A stretch of 35,874 nucleotides of DNA from Burkholderiaceae bacterium (GCA_023262645.1 JALRAA010000001.1:1-35874), one strand, 5' to 3'. Positions 24,122-33,412 are shown, counted from the stretch's first letter. The notes: a model not told the origin generated them from the sequence alone. Program-made: numbers and translations.

Positions 24122-26089
24122 TTACACATCAATTTCAATCGAGTCGCCATGCAACTCCATCAATTCCCGTCGCGCGGCGGCCTCGCCTTTGCCCATCAAT
24201 TGGGTGATCATGCCTTCGGTTTGCGCGAAATCCAAAATGCCGAGTTGCACTGGCAACAAACGACGTGTGTCCGGGTTCAAGGTGGTGTCCCACAATTGTT
24301 CGGCGTTCATTTCGCCCAAACCTTTGAAGCGGCTGATGCTGCATTTTTCGCGCGGCACGCCGTCCTTGGCGCTTTTGTCCAATATGGCGGTGAGCTCGCC
24401 TTCGTCCAGGGCATAGACCTTGGTGGCGGGTTTTTTTCCGCGTGCAGGCACATCCACCCGAAACAACGGCGGGCGGGCCACATACACATGGCCAGCTTCT
24501 ATCAGTTTAGGGAAATGGCGGAAGAACAGGGTCAGCAACAGCACTTGAATGTGTGAGCCGTCCACATCCGCATCGCTCAATATGCAGACCTTGCCGTAGC
24601 GCAAGCCGGACAAATCGGGGCTGTCGTTCGGGCCGTGCGGATCGACACCGATGGCCACAGCAATATCGTGCACCTCGTTGTTGGCAAACAATCGGTCACG
24701 CTCGACTTCCCAGGTGTTGAGTACCTTGCCACGCAAAGGCAATATGGCTTGCGACTCTTTGTCGCGCCCCATCTTGGCACTGCCGCCAGCGCTATCGCCT
24801 TCAACCAAAAAAATTTCGTTGTGCGCCAGATCGCGGCTTTCGCAATCGGTGAGTTTGCCGGGCAACACGGCCACGCCTGAGCCCTTGCGTTTCTCGACTT
24901 TCTGACCAGCCTTTTGACGCATCTGCGCCGCGCGAATGACCAACTCGGCGAGTTTTTTGCCGTAGTCCACATGCTGGTTCAACCACAAGTCCAATGCTGG
25001 GCGCACAAAGCTCGACACCAGTCGCACCGCATCGCGTGAATTCAACCGCTCTTTGATTTGCCCTTGAAACTGCGGGTCCAGTACCTTGGCACTGAGAACA
25101 AAACTGGCGCGGGCAAACACATCTTCGGGCAACAGCTTGACACCCTTGGGCAACAAAGCATGTAAATCGATGAAGCTTTTCACCGCGTTGAATAAGCCGT
25201 CGCGCAAGCCGCTTTCATGCGTGCCACCCGCGCTGGTAGGAATCAGGTTCACATAGCTTTCTCGCACGGGGGCACCGTCTTCGGTGAAAGCCAAACACCA
25301 CTGCGCGCCCTCGCCTTCTGCAAAGCTTTCATGGCCACTGTCGGCGAAACCCTCGCCGTCAAACAGCGGAATGAACGGGTCGGCATGCAAGGTTTGCATC
25401 AAATAGTCGCGCAAGCCGCCTTTGTACATCCAAGTTTGCGTTTCTTTGGCCTTTTCTTGCACCAATGTCACGCTCACACCGGGCATCAACACCGCTTTGC
25501 TGCGCAGCAAATGCACCAATTCATTCAACGGCAGTACCGCTGATTCGAAATACTTGGCGTCTGGCCAAACACGCACAAACGTGCCTTGTTTGCGGTCTGC
25601 GCTCTCGGCTTTGCGCAGTTTGAGTTTTTCAACCACATCGCCGCCTTGGAACACCAAGTGCGCCACCTGTCCATCGCGGTACGACGTGACTTCCATGCGC
25701 TTGGCCAAGGCATTGGTGACGCTCACACCCACGCCGTGTAACCCCCCAGAAAAGCTGTAAGCCCCGCCACTGCCTTTGTCGAACTTGCCGCCCGCGTGAA
25801 GCCGGGTGAACACCAGTTCAATGACCGGTGCTTTTTCTTCCGGGTGCATGCCAAATGGAATGCCTCGCCCATCGTCATCGATGCCAATCGAACCGTCAGC
25901 GAACAAGGTAACCGCGATTTTTTTGCCAAAACCGGCCAGGGCCTCGTCGGCTGCGTTGTCGATCACCTCTTGGATGATGTGCAACGGGTTGTCGGTGCGG
26001 GTGTACATGCCGGGACGCTGCTTGACCGGCTCGAGTCCTTTGAGAACGCGTATCGACCCTTCGGAATATTCAGTTTGTTTGCTTGCCAT
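24122..26089 (-). CDS. parE: DNA topoisomerase IV subunit B
   Basis: 655 aa ATPase subunit of topoisomerase IV. The GHKL domain shows [10 protein letters not shown], the Mg-binding [16 protein letters not shown] and the glycine-rich [16 protein letters not shown]. The TOPRIM domain shows [20 protein letters not shown] split around LPLRGK and DADVDGSHI. The C-terminus ([15 protein letters not shown]) matches ParE/GyrB. The short length without the GyrB insert supports ParE. The start is at [13 protein letters not shown] (26089), where homology begins; an in-frame ATG at 26146 adds 19 residues with no family likeness. parC follows after 5 bases; the divergent MFS gene starts about 110 bases away. 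Confidence 0.95.
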   Translation of the reverse strand: MASKQTEYSEGSIRVLKGLEPVKQRPGMYTRTDNPLHIIQEVIDNAADEALAGFGKKIAVTLFADGSIGIDDDGRGIPFGMHPEEKAPVIELVFTRLHAGGKFDKGSGGAYSFSGGLHGVGVSVTNALAKRMEVTSYRDGQVAHLVFQGGDVVEKLKLRKAESADRKQGTFVRVWPDAKYFESAVLPLNELVHLLRSKAVLMPGVSVTLVQEKAKETQTWMYKGGLRDYLMQTLHADPFIPLFDGEGFADSGHESFAEGEGAQWCLAFTEDGAPVRESYVNLIPTSAGGTHESGLRDGLFNAVKSFIDLHALLPKGVKLLPEDVFARASFVLSAKVLDPQFQGQIKERLNSRDAVRLVSSFVRPALDLWLNQHVDYGKKLAELVIRAAQMRQKAGQKVEKRKGSGVAVLPGKLTDCESRDLAHNEIFLVEGDSAGGSAKMGRDKESQAILPLRGKVLNTWEVERDRLFANNEVHDIAVAIGVDPHGPNDSPDLSGLRYGKVCILSDADVDGSHIQVLLLTLFFRHFPKLIEAGHVYVARPPLFRVDVPARGKKPATKVYALDEGELTAILDKSAKDGVPREKCSISRFKGLGEMNAEQLWDTTLNPDTRRLLPVQLGILDFAQTEGMITQLMGKGEAAARRELMELHGDSIEIDV

Positions 26090-26199
26090 GGGCCGCGATT
26101 GTAGACAGGGCGGCGAAACCGCACTGGATAAATGCACAGTGGGCATTTGCCAAACGGTTGAAAATGCCCTTGCTTTTCAAAATCGTTACATTTGTTTGG

Positions 26200-27414
26200 A
26201 TGAATACCTCTCACAAAACGCTCCCCATGTGGCAAGTGCTGATTTGTGGCGCTGTCATCGTTTCGCTGGCCATGGGTATTCGGCATGGTTTCGGTTTGTG
26301 GCTGCAGCCGATGACGCAAGAAATGGGCTGGGGGCGCGAGGACTTTGCCACCGCCATCGGCATTCAAAATATTTGTTGGGGTTTATTTGGCATTTTTTCA
26401 GGCATGTTGGCCGACCGCTTCGGTGCCTTTCGCGTCATGGTGGTCAGCGCCCTGATGTATGCAGCCGGTTTATGGGGCATGGCCCACGCCACTTCACCTG
26501 CTTGGTTGGCAATCACCGCTGGCGTGATGGTCGGTGCGGCGCAAGCGGGAACCACATTTGCCATCGTGTTTGGCATTGTTGGGCGCAATATTCCTGCTGA
26601 CAAAAGGTCTTGGGCCATGGGCGTGGTGTCGTCTGCGGGTTCATTTGGCCAATTTTTGCTGGTGCCGAGTTCGTCTTATTTGATTCAACACATAGGCTGG
26701 CACCAAGCCTTGGTGGTTTTGGCCACCGCTTTGATGGTGGTGATGCCATTGCTGCTGGGTTTGCGAGAACCCGCATTTGCTGACGGAAAAGCACCTTTCA
26801 GGCAACAAAGCATTTTGCAAGCCTTGCGCGAAGCCTTTGGTTACCGCAGTTTTCAATTGCTGATGGCGGGGTATTTTGTATGCGGTTTTCAAGTGGTGTT
26901 CATCGGTGTGCACATGCCGAGCTTTTTGAAAGACCAAGGGCTTGACCCGCATGTGGCTGGCACGGCGCTGGCCTTGATTGGCTTGTTCAACATTTTTGGC
27001 ACCTACGCTGCGGGCAGTTTGGGACAGCATCTGCCCAAAAATTTGATCCTCACGGCCATTTACGTCGCCCGTGGTGTGTTCATCAGTGTGTTTATCAGCA
27101 TGCCCATCACGCCCACTTCGGTCTATGTGTTTGCGGCAGCCATGGGTTTGTTGTGGTTGTCGACGGTGCCTGTCACCAACGCCGTGATTGCGCAGATTTT
27201 TGGTATTTCACACCTGTCCATGCTCAGCGGCTTTGTGTTCATGAGCCACCAGTTCGGGAGCTACCTTGGCGTATGGCTTGGCGGCTGGGTGTACGACCGC
27301 ACCGGCAGCTATGACTTGGTTTGGTATGGGTGCATCGGTTTGAGCCTGTTTGCCGCACTGATCAATTTGCCTGTGCGAGAACAACCCATCTTGCGCCGCA
27401 CGGTGGTTGCATGA
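26200..27414 (+). CDS. MFS transporter (monocarboxylate/oxalate-formate type)
   Basis: 404 aa major facilitator with about 12 predicted helices in the inner membrane. The A-motif-like loop GMLADRFGAFRVMV after helix 2 and a mid-protein cytoplasmic loop (REPAFADGKAPFRQQS) fit. The N-terminal pattern GIRHGFGLWLQPMTQEMGWGR resembles the monocarboxylate/OFA branch, so a small organic acid is possible, but the substrate is not determined. Start ambiguous: ATG 26200 (MNTSHKTLPMW) chosen, 26227 next; neither has a strong RBS, and open frame to 26083 antisense to parE is unlikely to be used. The stop overlaps the start of a 46-aa ORF (ATGA), beginning a run of four closely packed genes. Confidence 0.88.
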   Translation: MNTSHKTLPMWQVLICGAVIVSLAMGIRHGFGLWLQPMTQEMGWGREDFATAIGIQNICWGLFGIFSGMLADRFGAFRVMVVSALMYAAGLWGMAHATSPAWLAITAGVMVGAAQAGTTFAIVFGIVGRNIPADKRSWAMGVVSSAGSFGQFLLVPSSSYLIQHIGWHQALVVLATALMVVMPLLLGLREPAFADGKAPFRQQSILQALREAFGYRSFQLLMAGYFVCGFQVVFIGVHMPSFLKDQGLDPHVAGTALALIGLFNIFGTYAAGSLGQHLPKNLILTAIYVARGVFISVFISMPITPTSVYVFAAAMGLLWLSTVPVTNAVIAQIFGISHLSMLSGFVFMSHQFGSYLGVWLGGWVYDRTGSYDLVWYGCIGLSLFAALINLPVREQPILRRTVVA

Positions 27415-27551
27415 TGAAATCACAAACACTTCAACCTGTTCAGGGCTTGGTGGCGTTAACCGCTGTTGCTGTATTGATGGGGGTGTTCCTGCTTTATCAG
27501 CGGCCTGAATTTGTTGTCACCTTGTCTGATTTGTTCTGGGGGTGTTTCTGA
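27411..27551 (+). CDS. Small single-pass membrane protein, 46 aa
   Basis: Easily missed gene. The ATG at 27411 overlaps the MFS stop (ATGA), a second ATG follows at 27414, and its TGA ends one base before the SDR ATG. The product MMKSQTLQPVQGL is followed by about 18 hydrophobic residues (about 12-29) and an acidic end (PEFVVTLSDLFWGCF), i.e. one transmembrane helix with a short tail. No family is recognised. Its placement suggests translational coupling and perhaps a partner role for the MFS transporter. It could also be a chance open frame bridging two genes; the exact fit on both sides argues for a real gene. Confidence 0.6.
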   Translation: MMKSQTLQPVQGLVALTAVAVLMGVFLLYQRPEFVVTLSDLFWGCF

Positions 27552-27552
27552 C

Positions 27553-28368
27553 ATGCCGAACATCATCATCACCGGTGCGTCTGACGGTATCGGCGCCGAA
27601 ATGGCCAGGCAATTGGCCAGGCGCCACGGGCTGCAAGCCATGTTGGTGCTGGCCGCACGCAACGCCAACAAACTGCAATCTGTCGCGGCGGAATGCAAGG
27701 CGCTTGGTGCGCGCACGCTGATCATGCCGACCGACGTCACCGACGCAAGCCAATGCACTCACTTGGTGGACACCACCGTGCGCGAATGCGGCGGCTTGGA
27801 CATTTTGATCAATAACGCTGGCATTTCTGCGCATGCACTCTTAGAAGATGTTCCCGCAGACAAATTGGGCTGGTATGAGCAACTTATGCGGGTGAACCTG
27901 TGGGGCAGCGTTTACTGCACGCATGCCGCCTTGCCCCATTTGAAGCAAAGCCATGGCCGCATTGTTGCCGTGTCCTCGCTGGCCGGGCTGGTGGGTGTGC
28001 CCGGTCGCACCGCCTACAGCGCCAGCAAATTCGCCATGACTGGGTTTTTTGAAGCCCTGCGCACCGAACTCAAAGACAGCGGAGTGAGCGTGACATTGGC
28101 CTATCCCGGCGTTGTCAGCACGAATATCCGTCACCATGGTTGGAATGCACAAGGCGAGACAGCGGGTGTGAGTGGCTTGCATGAAGAGCAAGCGATGTCC
28201 ACCCAAGAATGCGCACGGCTCATCATTTACGCCATGGTCAGACGGCGACGCGAAGTGGTCATGACCGCCAAAGGCAAGGTCGGCAGATGGCTCAAGCTTC
28301 TTGCGCCCGGGCTGGTGGACCGCATGGCGCTGGCCGCCGTCAAAGAAGATTTTCGGCCGCGCCCATGA
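27553..28368 (+). CDS. SDR family NAD(P)-dependent oxidoreductase
   Basis: 271 aa short-chain dehydrogenase/reductase, classical type. The Rossmann motif TGASDGIG lies at 7-14, NNAG at 87-90, the catalytic Ser at 141-142 (AVSSLAG), and YxxxK as Tyr155/Lys159 (YSASK). Length and the C-terminal substrate loop fit an oxidoreductase of unknown substrate. Basic residues after the second strand (ARNANK) hint at NADP(H), not certain. The start at 27553 immediately follows the 46-aa ORF; open frame back to 27511 overlaps that ORF and lacks homology. The stop overlaps the methyltransferase start (ATGA), so this is the third gene in a coupled set. Confidence 0.92.
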   Translation: MPNIIITGASDGIGAEMARQLARRHGLQAMLVLAARNANKLQSVAAECKALGARTLIMPTDVTDASQCTHLVDTTVRECGGLDILINNAGISAHALLEDVPADKLGWYEQLMRVNLWGSVYCTHAALPHLKQSHGRIVAVSSLAGLVGVPGRTAYSASKFAMTGFFEALRTELKDSGVSVTLAYPGVVSTNIRHHGWNAQGETAGVSGLHEEQAMSTQECARLIIYAMVRRRREVVMTAKGKVGRWLKLLAPGLVDRMALAAVKEDFRPRP

Positions 28369-28922
28369 CACAACATCTGCATGCTGCCACCCAAGCCTCC
28401 GCTTGGGTCATGCGTTGGTCGCACCTGATTCCTCGCCACGGCAAAGTGTTGGACTTGGCGTGTGGCCACGGCAGACACATGCAATGGTTAAAGCAACAAG
28501 GTTTCGATTGCATGGGGGTTGACCGCGACGCACAAGCATTGGAATCTGCCAAGGCTTTTGGCGAGGTGGTGCAAGCCGATGTGGAAAACCAAGCCTGGCC
28601 TTTGGCAAGCCGAACCTTCGAAGGCGTGGTGGTCACAAACTATTTGTGGCGTGCGCTCTGGCCGGATTTGCTGAGCGCGGTGGCTGAATCAGGCGTTCTG
28701 ATTTACGAAACATTCGCCGACGGCAACGCCACGGTTGGCAAACCTTCGAACCCGGATTTTCTGCTCAAGCCTGGCGAATTGCTGAGCCTTTGCAAGGGGT
28801 TGCGAGTGATTGCTTATGAAGATGGCTTTGCCGAGGATCCCGAGCGATTCATTCAACGCATCGTCGCTGTGCGAGAGCCCTTGTCTGACCTTGGGTTTAA
28901 GCGTTATAGGCTGCATGTCTGA
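28365..28922 (+). CDS. Class I SAM-dependent methyltransferase
   Basis: 185 aa cytosolic methyltransferase of the seven-strand Rossmann type. Motif I is VLDLACGHGRH (28-38), followed by an acidic residue closing strand 2 (GVDRDAQALE), then QADVENQAWPL and VVVTNYLWRALW. The similarity is to small TehB/UbiE-like enzymes; the substrate is unknown. Its ATG overlaps the SDR stop by four bases, so it is translated with it. An open frame extends back to 28209 inside the SDR gene, but the overlapping ATG fits the family start. A gap of 73 bases with a possible promoter separates it from dapA. Confidence 0.88.
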   Translation: MTQHLHAATQASAWVMRWSHLIPRHGKVLDLACGHGRHMQWLKQQGFDCMGVDRDAQALESAKAFGEVVQADVENQAWPLASRTFEGVVVTNYLWRALWPDLLSAVAESGVLIYETFADGNATVGKPSNPDFLLKPGELLSLCKGLRVIAYEDGFAEDPERFIQRIVAVREPLSDLGFKRYRLHV

Positions 28923-28959
28923 ATCCCCATCAGCCTCTTCAGCGCAACGGGGCTAAAGC

Positions 28960-28965
28960 TAGAAT
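28960..28965 (+). promoter_or_regulatory. Possible -10 element for dapA
   Basis: TAGAAT in the context GCTAGAATGG, about 31 bases before the dapA ATG, in the only sizeable gap before it. No good -35 hexamer is seen at 16-18 bases. Confidence 0.35.
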
Positions 28966-28995
28966 GGCTGTTTTGTCACGAACACACTGAATTTC

Positions 28996-29877
28996 ATGGC
29001 ACCTATCACAGGCAGTATCGTGGCCTTGGTCACTCCGATGCTAGAAGACGGCAGCATCGATTACCCGCACCTCAGAAAACTGATCGATTGGCATATCAGC
29101 CAAGGCACTGACTGCATCGGTGTGGTGGGCACCACGGGCGAATCGCCTACGGTCACGGTGGAAGAACATTGCGAAATCATTCGCGTATCGGTTGAGCAAT
29201 CTGCAGGGCGCGTGCCCATCATGGCCGGTTGCGGTGCCAACTCCACCGCTGAAGCCATCGAATTGGCTCGCTTTGCCCACGAAGTCGGTGCCGATTGCCA
29301 ATTGCAAGTGGTGCCCTACTACAACAAACCCACCCAAGAAGGCCAGTACCAACACTTTCGCGCGATTGCAGAAGCGGTCGATTTGCCCATGGTGCTCTAC
29401 AACGTTCCCGGTCGCACCGTGGCTGATCTGCAGCATGACACCGTCATGCGCTTGTCACAGATCGACGGCATCATCGGCATCAAAGAGGCGACCGGCAATT
29501 TAGAACGTGCCCAATGGCTGATACATGAGGCCCCTGAAGGTTTCGCCGTGTATTCAGGTGACGACGGCACCGCTGTCGCGCTGATGCTGTGCGGCGGACA
29601 AGGTAACGTCAGCGTCACGGCGAACGTCGCACCCAAACGCATGCACGACTTGTGTGTCGCAGCCATCGCCGGTCAAGCGAAAGAAGCCATGGCCATCCAA
29701 AACGCTTTGCTGAACTTACACAAACACATGTTCACAGAAGCCAACCCGATTCCCGTGAAATGGGCGGTGGCTCGCATGGGCTTGTGTGGCGGCACCATGC
29801 GCTTGCCCATGACCCCTTTGTCCGCTACGCACCAGCCCGCACTCGAAGCGGCTATGCGTGCATGCGGCTTGATTTGA
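28996..29877 (+). CDS. dapA: 4-hydroxy-tetrahydrodipicolinate synthase
   Basis: 293 aa TIM-barrel enzyme that condenses pyruvate with aspartate semialdehyde in the lysine/diaminopimelate pathway. All catalytic features are visible: the Thr46-Thr47 pair in VVGTTGES, Tyr135 in VLYNVPGR with Arg140, and Schiff-base Lys163 in IGIKEATGN. Length is normal for the tetrameric enzyme. It starts at ATG 28996 after a likely promoter. bamC follows after 23 bases, as in many proteobacteria where dapA-bamC is an operon. It also serves as the internal reference for judging the defective DapA-like protein at 10498-11439. Confidence 0.97.
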   Translation: MAPITGSIVALVTPMLEDGSIDYPHLRKLIDWHISQGTDCIGVVGTTGESPTVTVEEHCEIIRVSVEQSAGRVPIMAGCGANSTAEAIELARFAHEVGADCQLQVVPYYNKPTQEGQYQHFRAIAEAVDLPMVLYNVPGRTVADLQHDTVMRLSQIDGIIGIKEATGNLERAQWLIHEAPEGFAVYSGDDGTAVALMLCGGQGNVSVTANVAPKRMHDLCVAAIAGQAKEAMAIQNALLNLHKHMFTEANPIPVKWAVARMGLCGGTMRLPMTPLSATHQPALEAAMRACGLI

Positions 29878-29900
29878 ATTTCCCTCTAAGGACTGTTTAC

Positions 29901-31016
29901 ATGTTGCCTTTTGCAATTTCCTCTTTCCGGTCAAGCAGTCTGATCGCCTTGGTTTTTTTACTGACTGCATGTGGCTCTGTACTAGAAACTGACAAAGTCA
30001 ATTACAAATCTGAAAGTGACGCAAAGAATGCCGCGCCGCTTGAGGTGCCGCCTGATCTCACCAAAATGTCGCGCAGCAAGCGCTATGAATTGCCCGGTGG
30101 CAGCATCAGCGCCAAAACACTCAGCACTGAAGCTGCGACTGCCGATCCGGACACCACCAGCCCTTTGCGCATTGCCGATTTGCAAATCAAAAAAAGCGGC
30201 AGCCAAATTTGGCTGGAAGTGGGCAGAACACCCGAAGTGCTCTGGCCTCAGGTCAAATCCTTTTGGACAGAAGCTGGCTTCACACTGGCACGTGAAGAAC
30301 AAAAATTGGGGTTGATGGAAACCGATTGGGCCGAAAACCGCGCCAAACTGCCCCAAGATTTCATTCGCCGCAGCATTGGGAAATTGGTAGACAGTCTCTA
30401 CTCCACGGGTGAGCGCGACAAATTTCGCATCAGCTTAGAGCGCACCGCAGACAACAAAACTGAGATTTACATTTCTCACCGTGGCTTGATAGAGGTCTAC
30501 GCTGACACCATGGCACGCAAAATTGTGTGGCAACCCCGTCCCAGCGATCCAGAACTGGAAAAAGAATTCCTGCGTCGGTTGATGATTCAACTCGACCCTA
30601 CGCTGGCAAACAATGAAAAGATGGCCGAAGCCGCCACACCCAGCAAGGCCAGCGCCAGCACGTTGGTCAACATCGAAGGCAAACCAGCCGTGTCTTTCAA
30701 CCAAGGGTTCGACATCACTTGGCGTCGGGTCGGACTCACCTTGGACCGCAATGGCTTCACCGTGGAAGACCGAGATCGCAAACTTGGTATGTATTTCGTG
30801 CGTTATGTCGAAGTCAATGCAGACGGCGAACCAGGATTTTTCAGCCGTATCTTCAGCAAATCTGCGCCCGTCAAAGAGCCGCAACAATTCCGCATCAAAA
30901 TCGAGAGCAACCAAGAGCAACAATCAACCATCTTGATTTTGAATTCTTCCGGCGCGCCCGATGGGTCTGAAACCGCCAAAAAAATCGCCCAACTGCTGGT
31001 CAACGAATTGCAATAA
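29901..31016 (+). CDS. bamC: Outer membrane assembly lipoprotein BamC
   Basis: 371 aa lipoprotein component of the BAM complex that inserts beta-barrel proteins into the outer membrane. A lipoprotein signal ends in LTAC with lipidated Cys24. The unstructured BamC N-terminal stretch (DKVNYKSESDAKNAAPLEVPPDLT, partly shown) that binds BamD follows, then two helix-grip domains (about 90-190 and 245-360; ELEKEFLRRLM ends the first). The start at 29901 has AAGGA 9 bases upstream; the frame is open back into dapA (29652), but the lipoprotein signal fixes the start. It is placed right after dapA, the classical order, with a metallo-hydrolase 5 bases downstream. Confidence 0.93.
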   Translation: MLPFAISSFRSSSLIALVFLLTACGSVLETDKVNYKSESDAKNAAPLEVPPDLTKMSRSKRYELPGGSISAKTLSTEAATADPDTTSPLRIADLQIKKSGSQIWLEVGRTPEVLWPQVKSFWTEAGFTLAREEQKLGLMETDWAENRAKLPQDFIRRSIGKLVDSLYSTGERDKFRISLERTADNKTEIYISHRGLIEVYADTMARKIVWQPRPSDPELEKEFLRRLMIQLDPTLANNEKMAEAATPSKASASTLVNIEGKPAVSFNQGFDITWRRVGLTLDRNGFTVEDRDRKLGMYFVRYVEVNADGEPGFFSRIFSKSAPVKEPQQFRIKIESNQEQQSTILILNSSGAPDGSETAKKIAQLLVNELQ

Positions 31017-31021
31017 TTTTT

Positions 31022-31810
31022 GTGCTTCGATTCAAAAACCTCGGCAGTGGCAGTGCAGGCAACGCCACCCTGATCGAAGCCACTTGCGGTTTGCAAGTAT
31101 CACGACTGTTGGTCGACTGTGGCCTGAGCGTGCGTGAACTCTCTCGCCGTCTTTCGGTGGCCGATTTGTCTGTCGAAGACATCGATGCGGTATTCATCAC
31201 CCATGAACACGCCGACCATATTGGCCACGCCAAATCGTTGGCGCTGCGCACCGGAAAACCCATTTGGATGAGCCGAGGCACGGCTTTGGCCAGCCAATTG
31301 ATGGACTGGGGGTTGTCTCAGGCCCAATGCCAAATGGCCAGTGACGGTCAGGTGTTTGAAGTAGGCTCTTTGCAAATCACTCCGTTCACAGTGCCACATG
31401 ATGCCCGAGAGCCGTTGCAATTGCGTTGCACCGATGGTTCGCATCACCTTGGCATATTGACCGATCTCGGCCACGGCAGCGCCCATGTGTTGCAAGCCCT
31501 GCAACATTGCCATGCTTTGCTACTGGAATGCAACCACGACCGCGAGTTGCTGGCCCATTCCGCTTACCCCCCTTTTTTGAAAAAGCGCATTGCAGGCCCT
31601 CAAGGGCATTTGTCCAACGAAGAATCGGCTGCGCTTGCCAAAGCATTGGTTCATCCACAACTCAACTTGATTGTTGCCGCGCATTTGAGTGAACGAAATA
31701 ACCGCCCAGAATTGGCGCAAGACCTATTGGCGCAAGCCACAGGCTGTTCGGCAAACGACATCCCTGTGGCAGACCCTGTGAATGGCACCCCTTGGCACGT
31801 GGTGCATTGA
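31022..31810 (+). CDS. MBL-fold metallo-hydrolase, YycJ/WalJ-like
   Basis: 262 aa cytosolic metallo-beta-lactamase-fold protein. The start FKNLGSGSAGNATLIE and the motif THEHADHIGH (His61, His63, Asp65, His66 metal ligands), then TVPHDAREP, LGILTDLGH, LECNHD and AAHLSERNN all match the YycJ-like/phosphodiesterase branch; DNA exonuclease activity is reported for some members. It starts with GTG 5 bases after the bamC stop with no clear RBS, so it probably depends on translation from bamC. It is the last gene before a bidirectional terminator, closing a dapA-bamC-hydrolase transcription unit. The natural substrate is not determined. Confidence 0.9.
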   Translation: MLRFKNLGSGSAGNATLIEATCGLQVSRLLVDCGLSVRELSRRLSVADLSVEDIDAVFITHEHADHIGHAKSLALRTGKPIWMSRGTALASQLMDWGLSQAQCQMASDGQVFEVGSLQITPFTVPHDAREPLQLRCTDGSHHLGILTDLGHGSAHVLQALQHCHALLLECNHDRELLAHSAYPPFLKKRIAGPQGHLSNEESAALAKALVHPQLNLIVAAHLSERNNRPELAQDLLAQATGCSANDIPVADPVNGTPWHVVH

Positions 31811-31852
31811 CCGCTGCATCAAGTATTTCTTGCAGTCTCACTGGTTATAGGC

Positions 31853-31884
31853 GAAAAAAAAGCCACCCGAAGGTGGCTGTTTTT
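31853..31884. terminator. Strong bidirectional intrinsic terminator
   Basis: AGCCACC (31861-31867), loop CGAA, GGTGGCT (31872-31878), flanked by a run of A on the left and GTTTTT on the right. Read on the minus strand, the loop becomes TTCG followed by eight T, ideal for ending the 67-aa lipoprotein gene. On the plus strand it ends the metallo-hydrolase transcript. Confidence 0.9.
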
Positions 31885-31898
31885 GGAAGCAGAAAAAA

Positions 31899-32102
31899 TT
31901 ACTTCTTCTCTTCAGCAGGAGCAGCAGGAGCGGCAGCAGGAGCAGCGGCAGGGGCTTCAGCAGGTGCGGGCGCCGATGCGTCAGCAGCGGGTGCAGGCGC
32001 AGCAGCAGGAGCGGGTGCGGGCGCAGGTGCGGGGGTTTCTTTTTTGCCACAAGCGACCAAAGCAGCGGCCAACAACGTTGCCAAGAGGAGTGATTTTTTC
32101 AT
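31899..32102 (-). CDS. Small Ala/Pro-rich lipoprotein
   Basis: 67 aa. MKKSLLLATLLAAALVAC is a textbook lipoprotein signal with Cys18 as the lipidated residue, followed by GKKET and about 40 residues made almost only of Ala and Pro with a few Glu, ending EEKK. Such a tail would be an extended, disordered spacer in the periplasm, perhaps touching peptidoglycan; there is no recognisable domain. AAAGGAAA lies about 8 bases upstream of the ATG, and a strong terminator follows the stop, so it is transcribed as its own unit. The GCA/GCT/GGA-rich coding tract is repeat-like and likely length-variable between strains. Confidence 0.85.
   Translation of the reverse strand: MKKSLLLATLLAAALVACGKKETPAPAPAPAPAAAPAPAADASAPAPAEAPAAAPAAAPAAPAEEKK
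31915..32035. repeat. Low-complexity Ala/Pro-coding tract
   Basis: Triplet-rich GCAGGAGCAG-type sequence inside the 67-aa lipoprotein gene, encoding alternating Ala and Pro. Imperfect units make slippage and length variation plausible. Confidence 0.6.
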
Positions 32103-32214
32103 GGGGGTATTTCCTTTAATAAAGACTAAAACGTTTCAAGGGATGCCAGATGCCAAAATGAATTCGAACATGTGACCGAGCCGACGGACTCAATTTCCTT
32201 CAACTCAGCCTCCG

Positions 32215-32220
32215 ATTATA
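32215..32220 (-). promoter_or_regulatory. Possible -10 element for the Ala/Pro lipoprotein gene
   Basis: A perfect TATAAT on the minus strand, about 113 bases before the lipoprotein start in the 139-base gap after roxA. No -35 match at 17 bases. Confidence 0.35.
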
Positions 32221-32241
32221 GGTGATTTCCCGCAGAGCCCT

Positions 32242-33381
32242 TTATTTGCCCTTTTTCGCCGGTAGGGAATTCAGCCATCCAGCTTCTAACCACTCCATCA
32301 GCAGTTGCCGAACCTTTGGTGAGGCATCCTGTATGTCCGAGGAATCCAAGCGCCGCCTGTCTGCCAATTGGCGCAACAAGTGGGCATCTTGACCTTTGCA
32401 GCGCCAGCTTTCTCCATTGATGAACACAAAGTCTTGGTCGTAGAGCATTTGGGTTTTTCGGTCCAAACAAACCCCTGCTAACTGACGGGGGCGAGGACGG
32501 CTGTCAAACCACACCTGCGATTTAGGCTCACTCAACCATTCGCCCAAGGCGCAGCGAATATCGGCGTCTCGTTGCAACATTTGCAACACACTCTCACGGG
32601 CAAAGGCTTGAAGCGCAACAGGTATGCGAGCGGGTTGGCGGGTGGCAAGTTGGTACGGATCGCTGTAAGTGACTGGCGGTTTCACGGGTTCGAAATCGGC
32701 CAATCGACTGATCAGCGCTGCCCCCATGGACTGATCGGTCTCGGCTTTGAAGCCAATGGAATAGGTCATGCATTCGCCGACAGCCACACCTTCATGGGCG
32801 TATTGCGGCGGCAAATACAGCATGTCTCCGGGTTCGAGCAACCAGGTTTGCGTGGGTTTGAACCGCGCCAATATTTTCAGTGGCAAATCGTCGCGCAACG
32901 ACAGGTTTTTTTGCGCGCCAATGCGCCAGCGCCGCTGTCCATGCGCCTGTAACAAAAACACGTCATAGCTGTCGAAATGCGGACCGACACCACCGCCATC
33001 GCTGGCATAACTCACCATCACATCATCCAAACGCGCGTCTGGAATGAACCGAAAGCGCTCGCGCAATTTGGCCAAGGCATCGCTGTGCAAATCAGCGCCC
33101 TGCACCAGTAATGTCCAATGTGAAAGCTTCAGTGCTGGAAGTTGTCTGGGTTTGAAAGGGCCAGTGCGCAGTTGCCAAGGCTGCTGGAAGCCATCGCCTG
33201 TGACCAACCGTGACTCCACGTCTGACTGCGCGGCCAGTTCGAACAGCGCTTGTCGTGTGATCAGTGGCTGCATGTTTGGAATGGCTTGGCGAATCAGCAA
33301 AGGTTTTTTTTGCCAATAGTCCCGCATGAACACCTGCGGGCTGATGCCTGCAAGCACGTCGGACTGATCGGGGTTTTTCAT
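32242..33381 (-). CDS. roxA: JmjC-type ribosomal oxygenase (50S L16 arginine hydroxylase family)
   Basis: 379 aa Fe(II)/2-oxoglutarate oxygenase of the RoxA/YcfD family, which hydroxylates an arginine of ribosomal protein L16. The iron triad is visible: His135 and Asp137 in GPHFDSYDVF and His196 in YLPPQYAHEGVAV. An early YWQKKPLLIRQA stretch is typical of the family, and C-terminal winged-helix-like residues follow. The start is MKNPDQSD at 33381 with GGAG 6 bases upstream; the frame is open to 33459 but would run into slyD. It diverges from slyD with only 31 bases between starts, so promoters overlap. Confidence 0.88.
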   Translation of the reverse strand: MKNPDQSDVLAGISPQVFMRDYWQKKPLLIRQAIPNMQPLITRQALFELAAQSDVESRLVTGDGFQQPWQLRTGPFKPRQLPALKLSHWTLLVQGADLHSDALAKLRERFRFIPDARLDDVMVSYASDGGGVGPHFDSYDVFLLQAHGQRRWRIGAQKNLSLRDDLPLKILARFKPTQTWLLEPGDMLYLPPQYAHEGVAVGECMTYSIGFKAETDQSMGAALISRLADFEPVKPPVTYSDPYQLATRQPARIPVALQAFARESVLQMLQRDADIRCALGEWLSEPKSQVWFDSRPRPRQLAGVCLDRKTQMLYDQDFVFINGESWRCKGQDAHLLRQLADRRRLDSSDIQDASPKVRQLLMEWLEAGWLNSLPAKKGK

Positions 33382-33412
33382 GGGCGTCTCCAAACTGCGA
33401 CAATTCTGCCGC

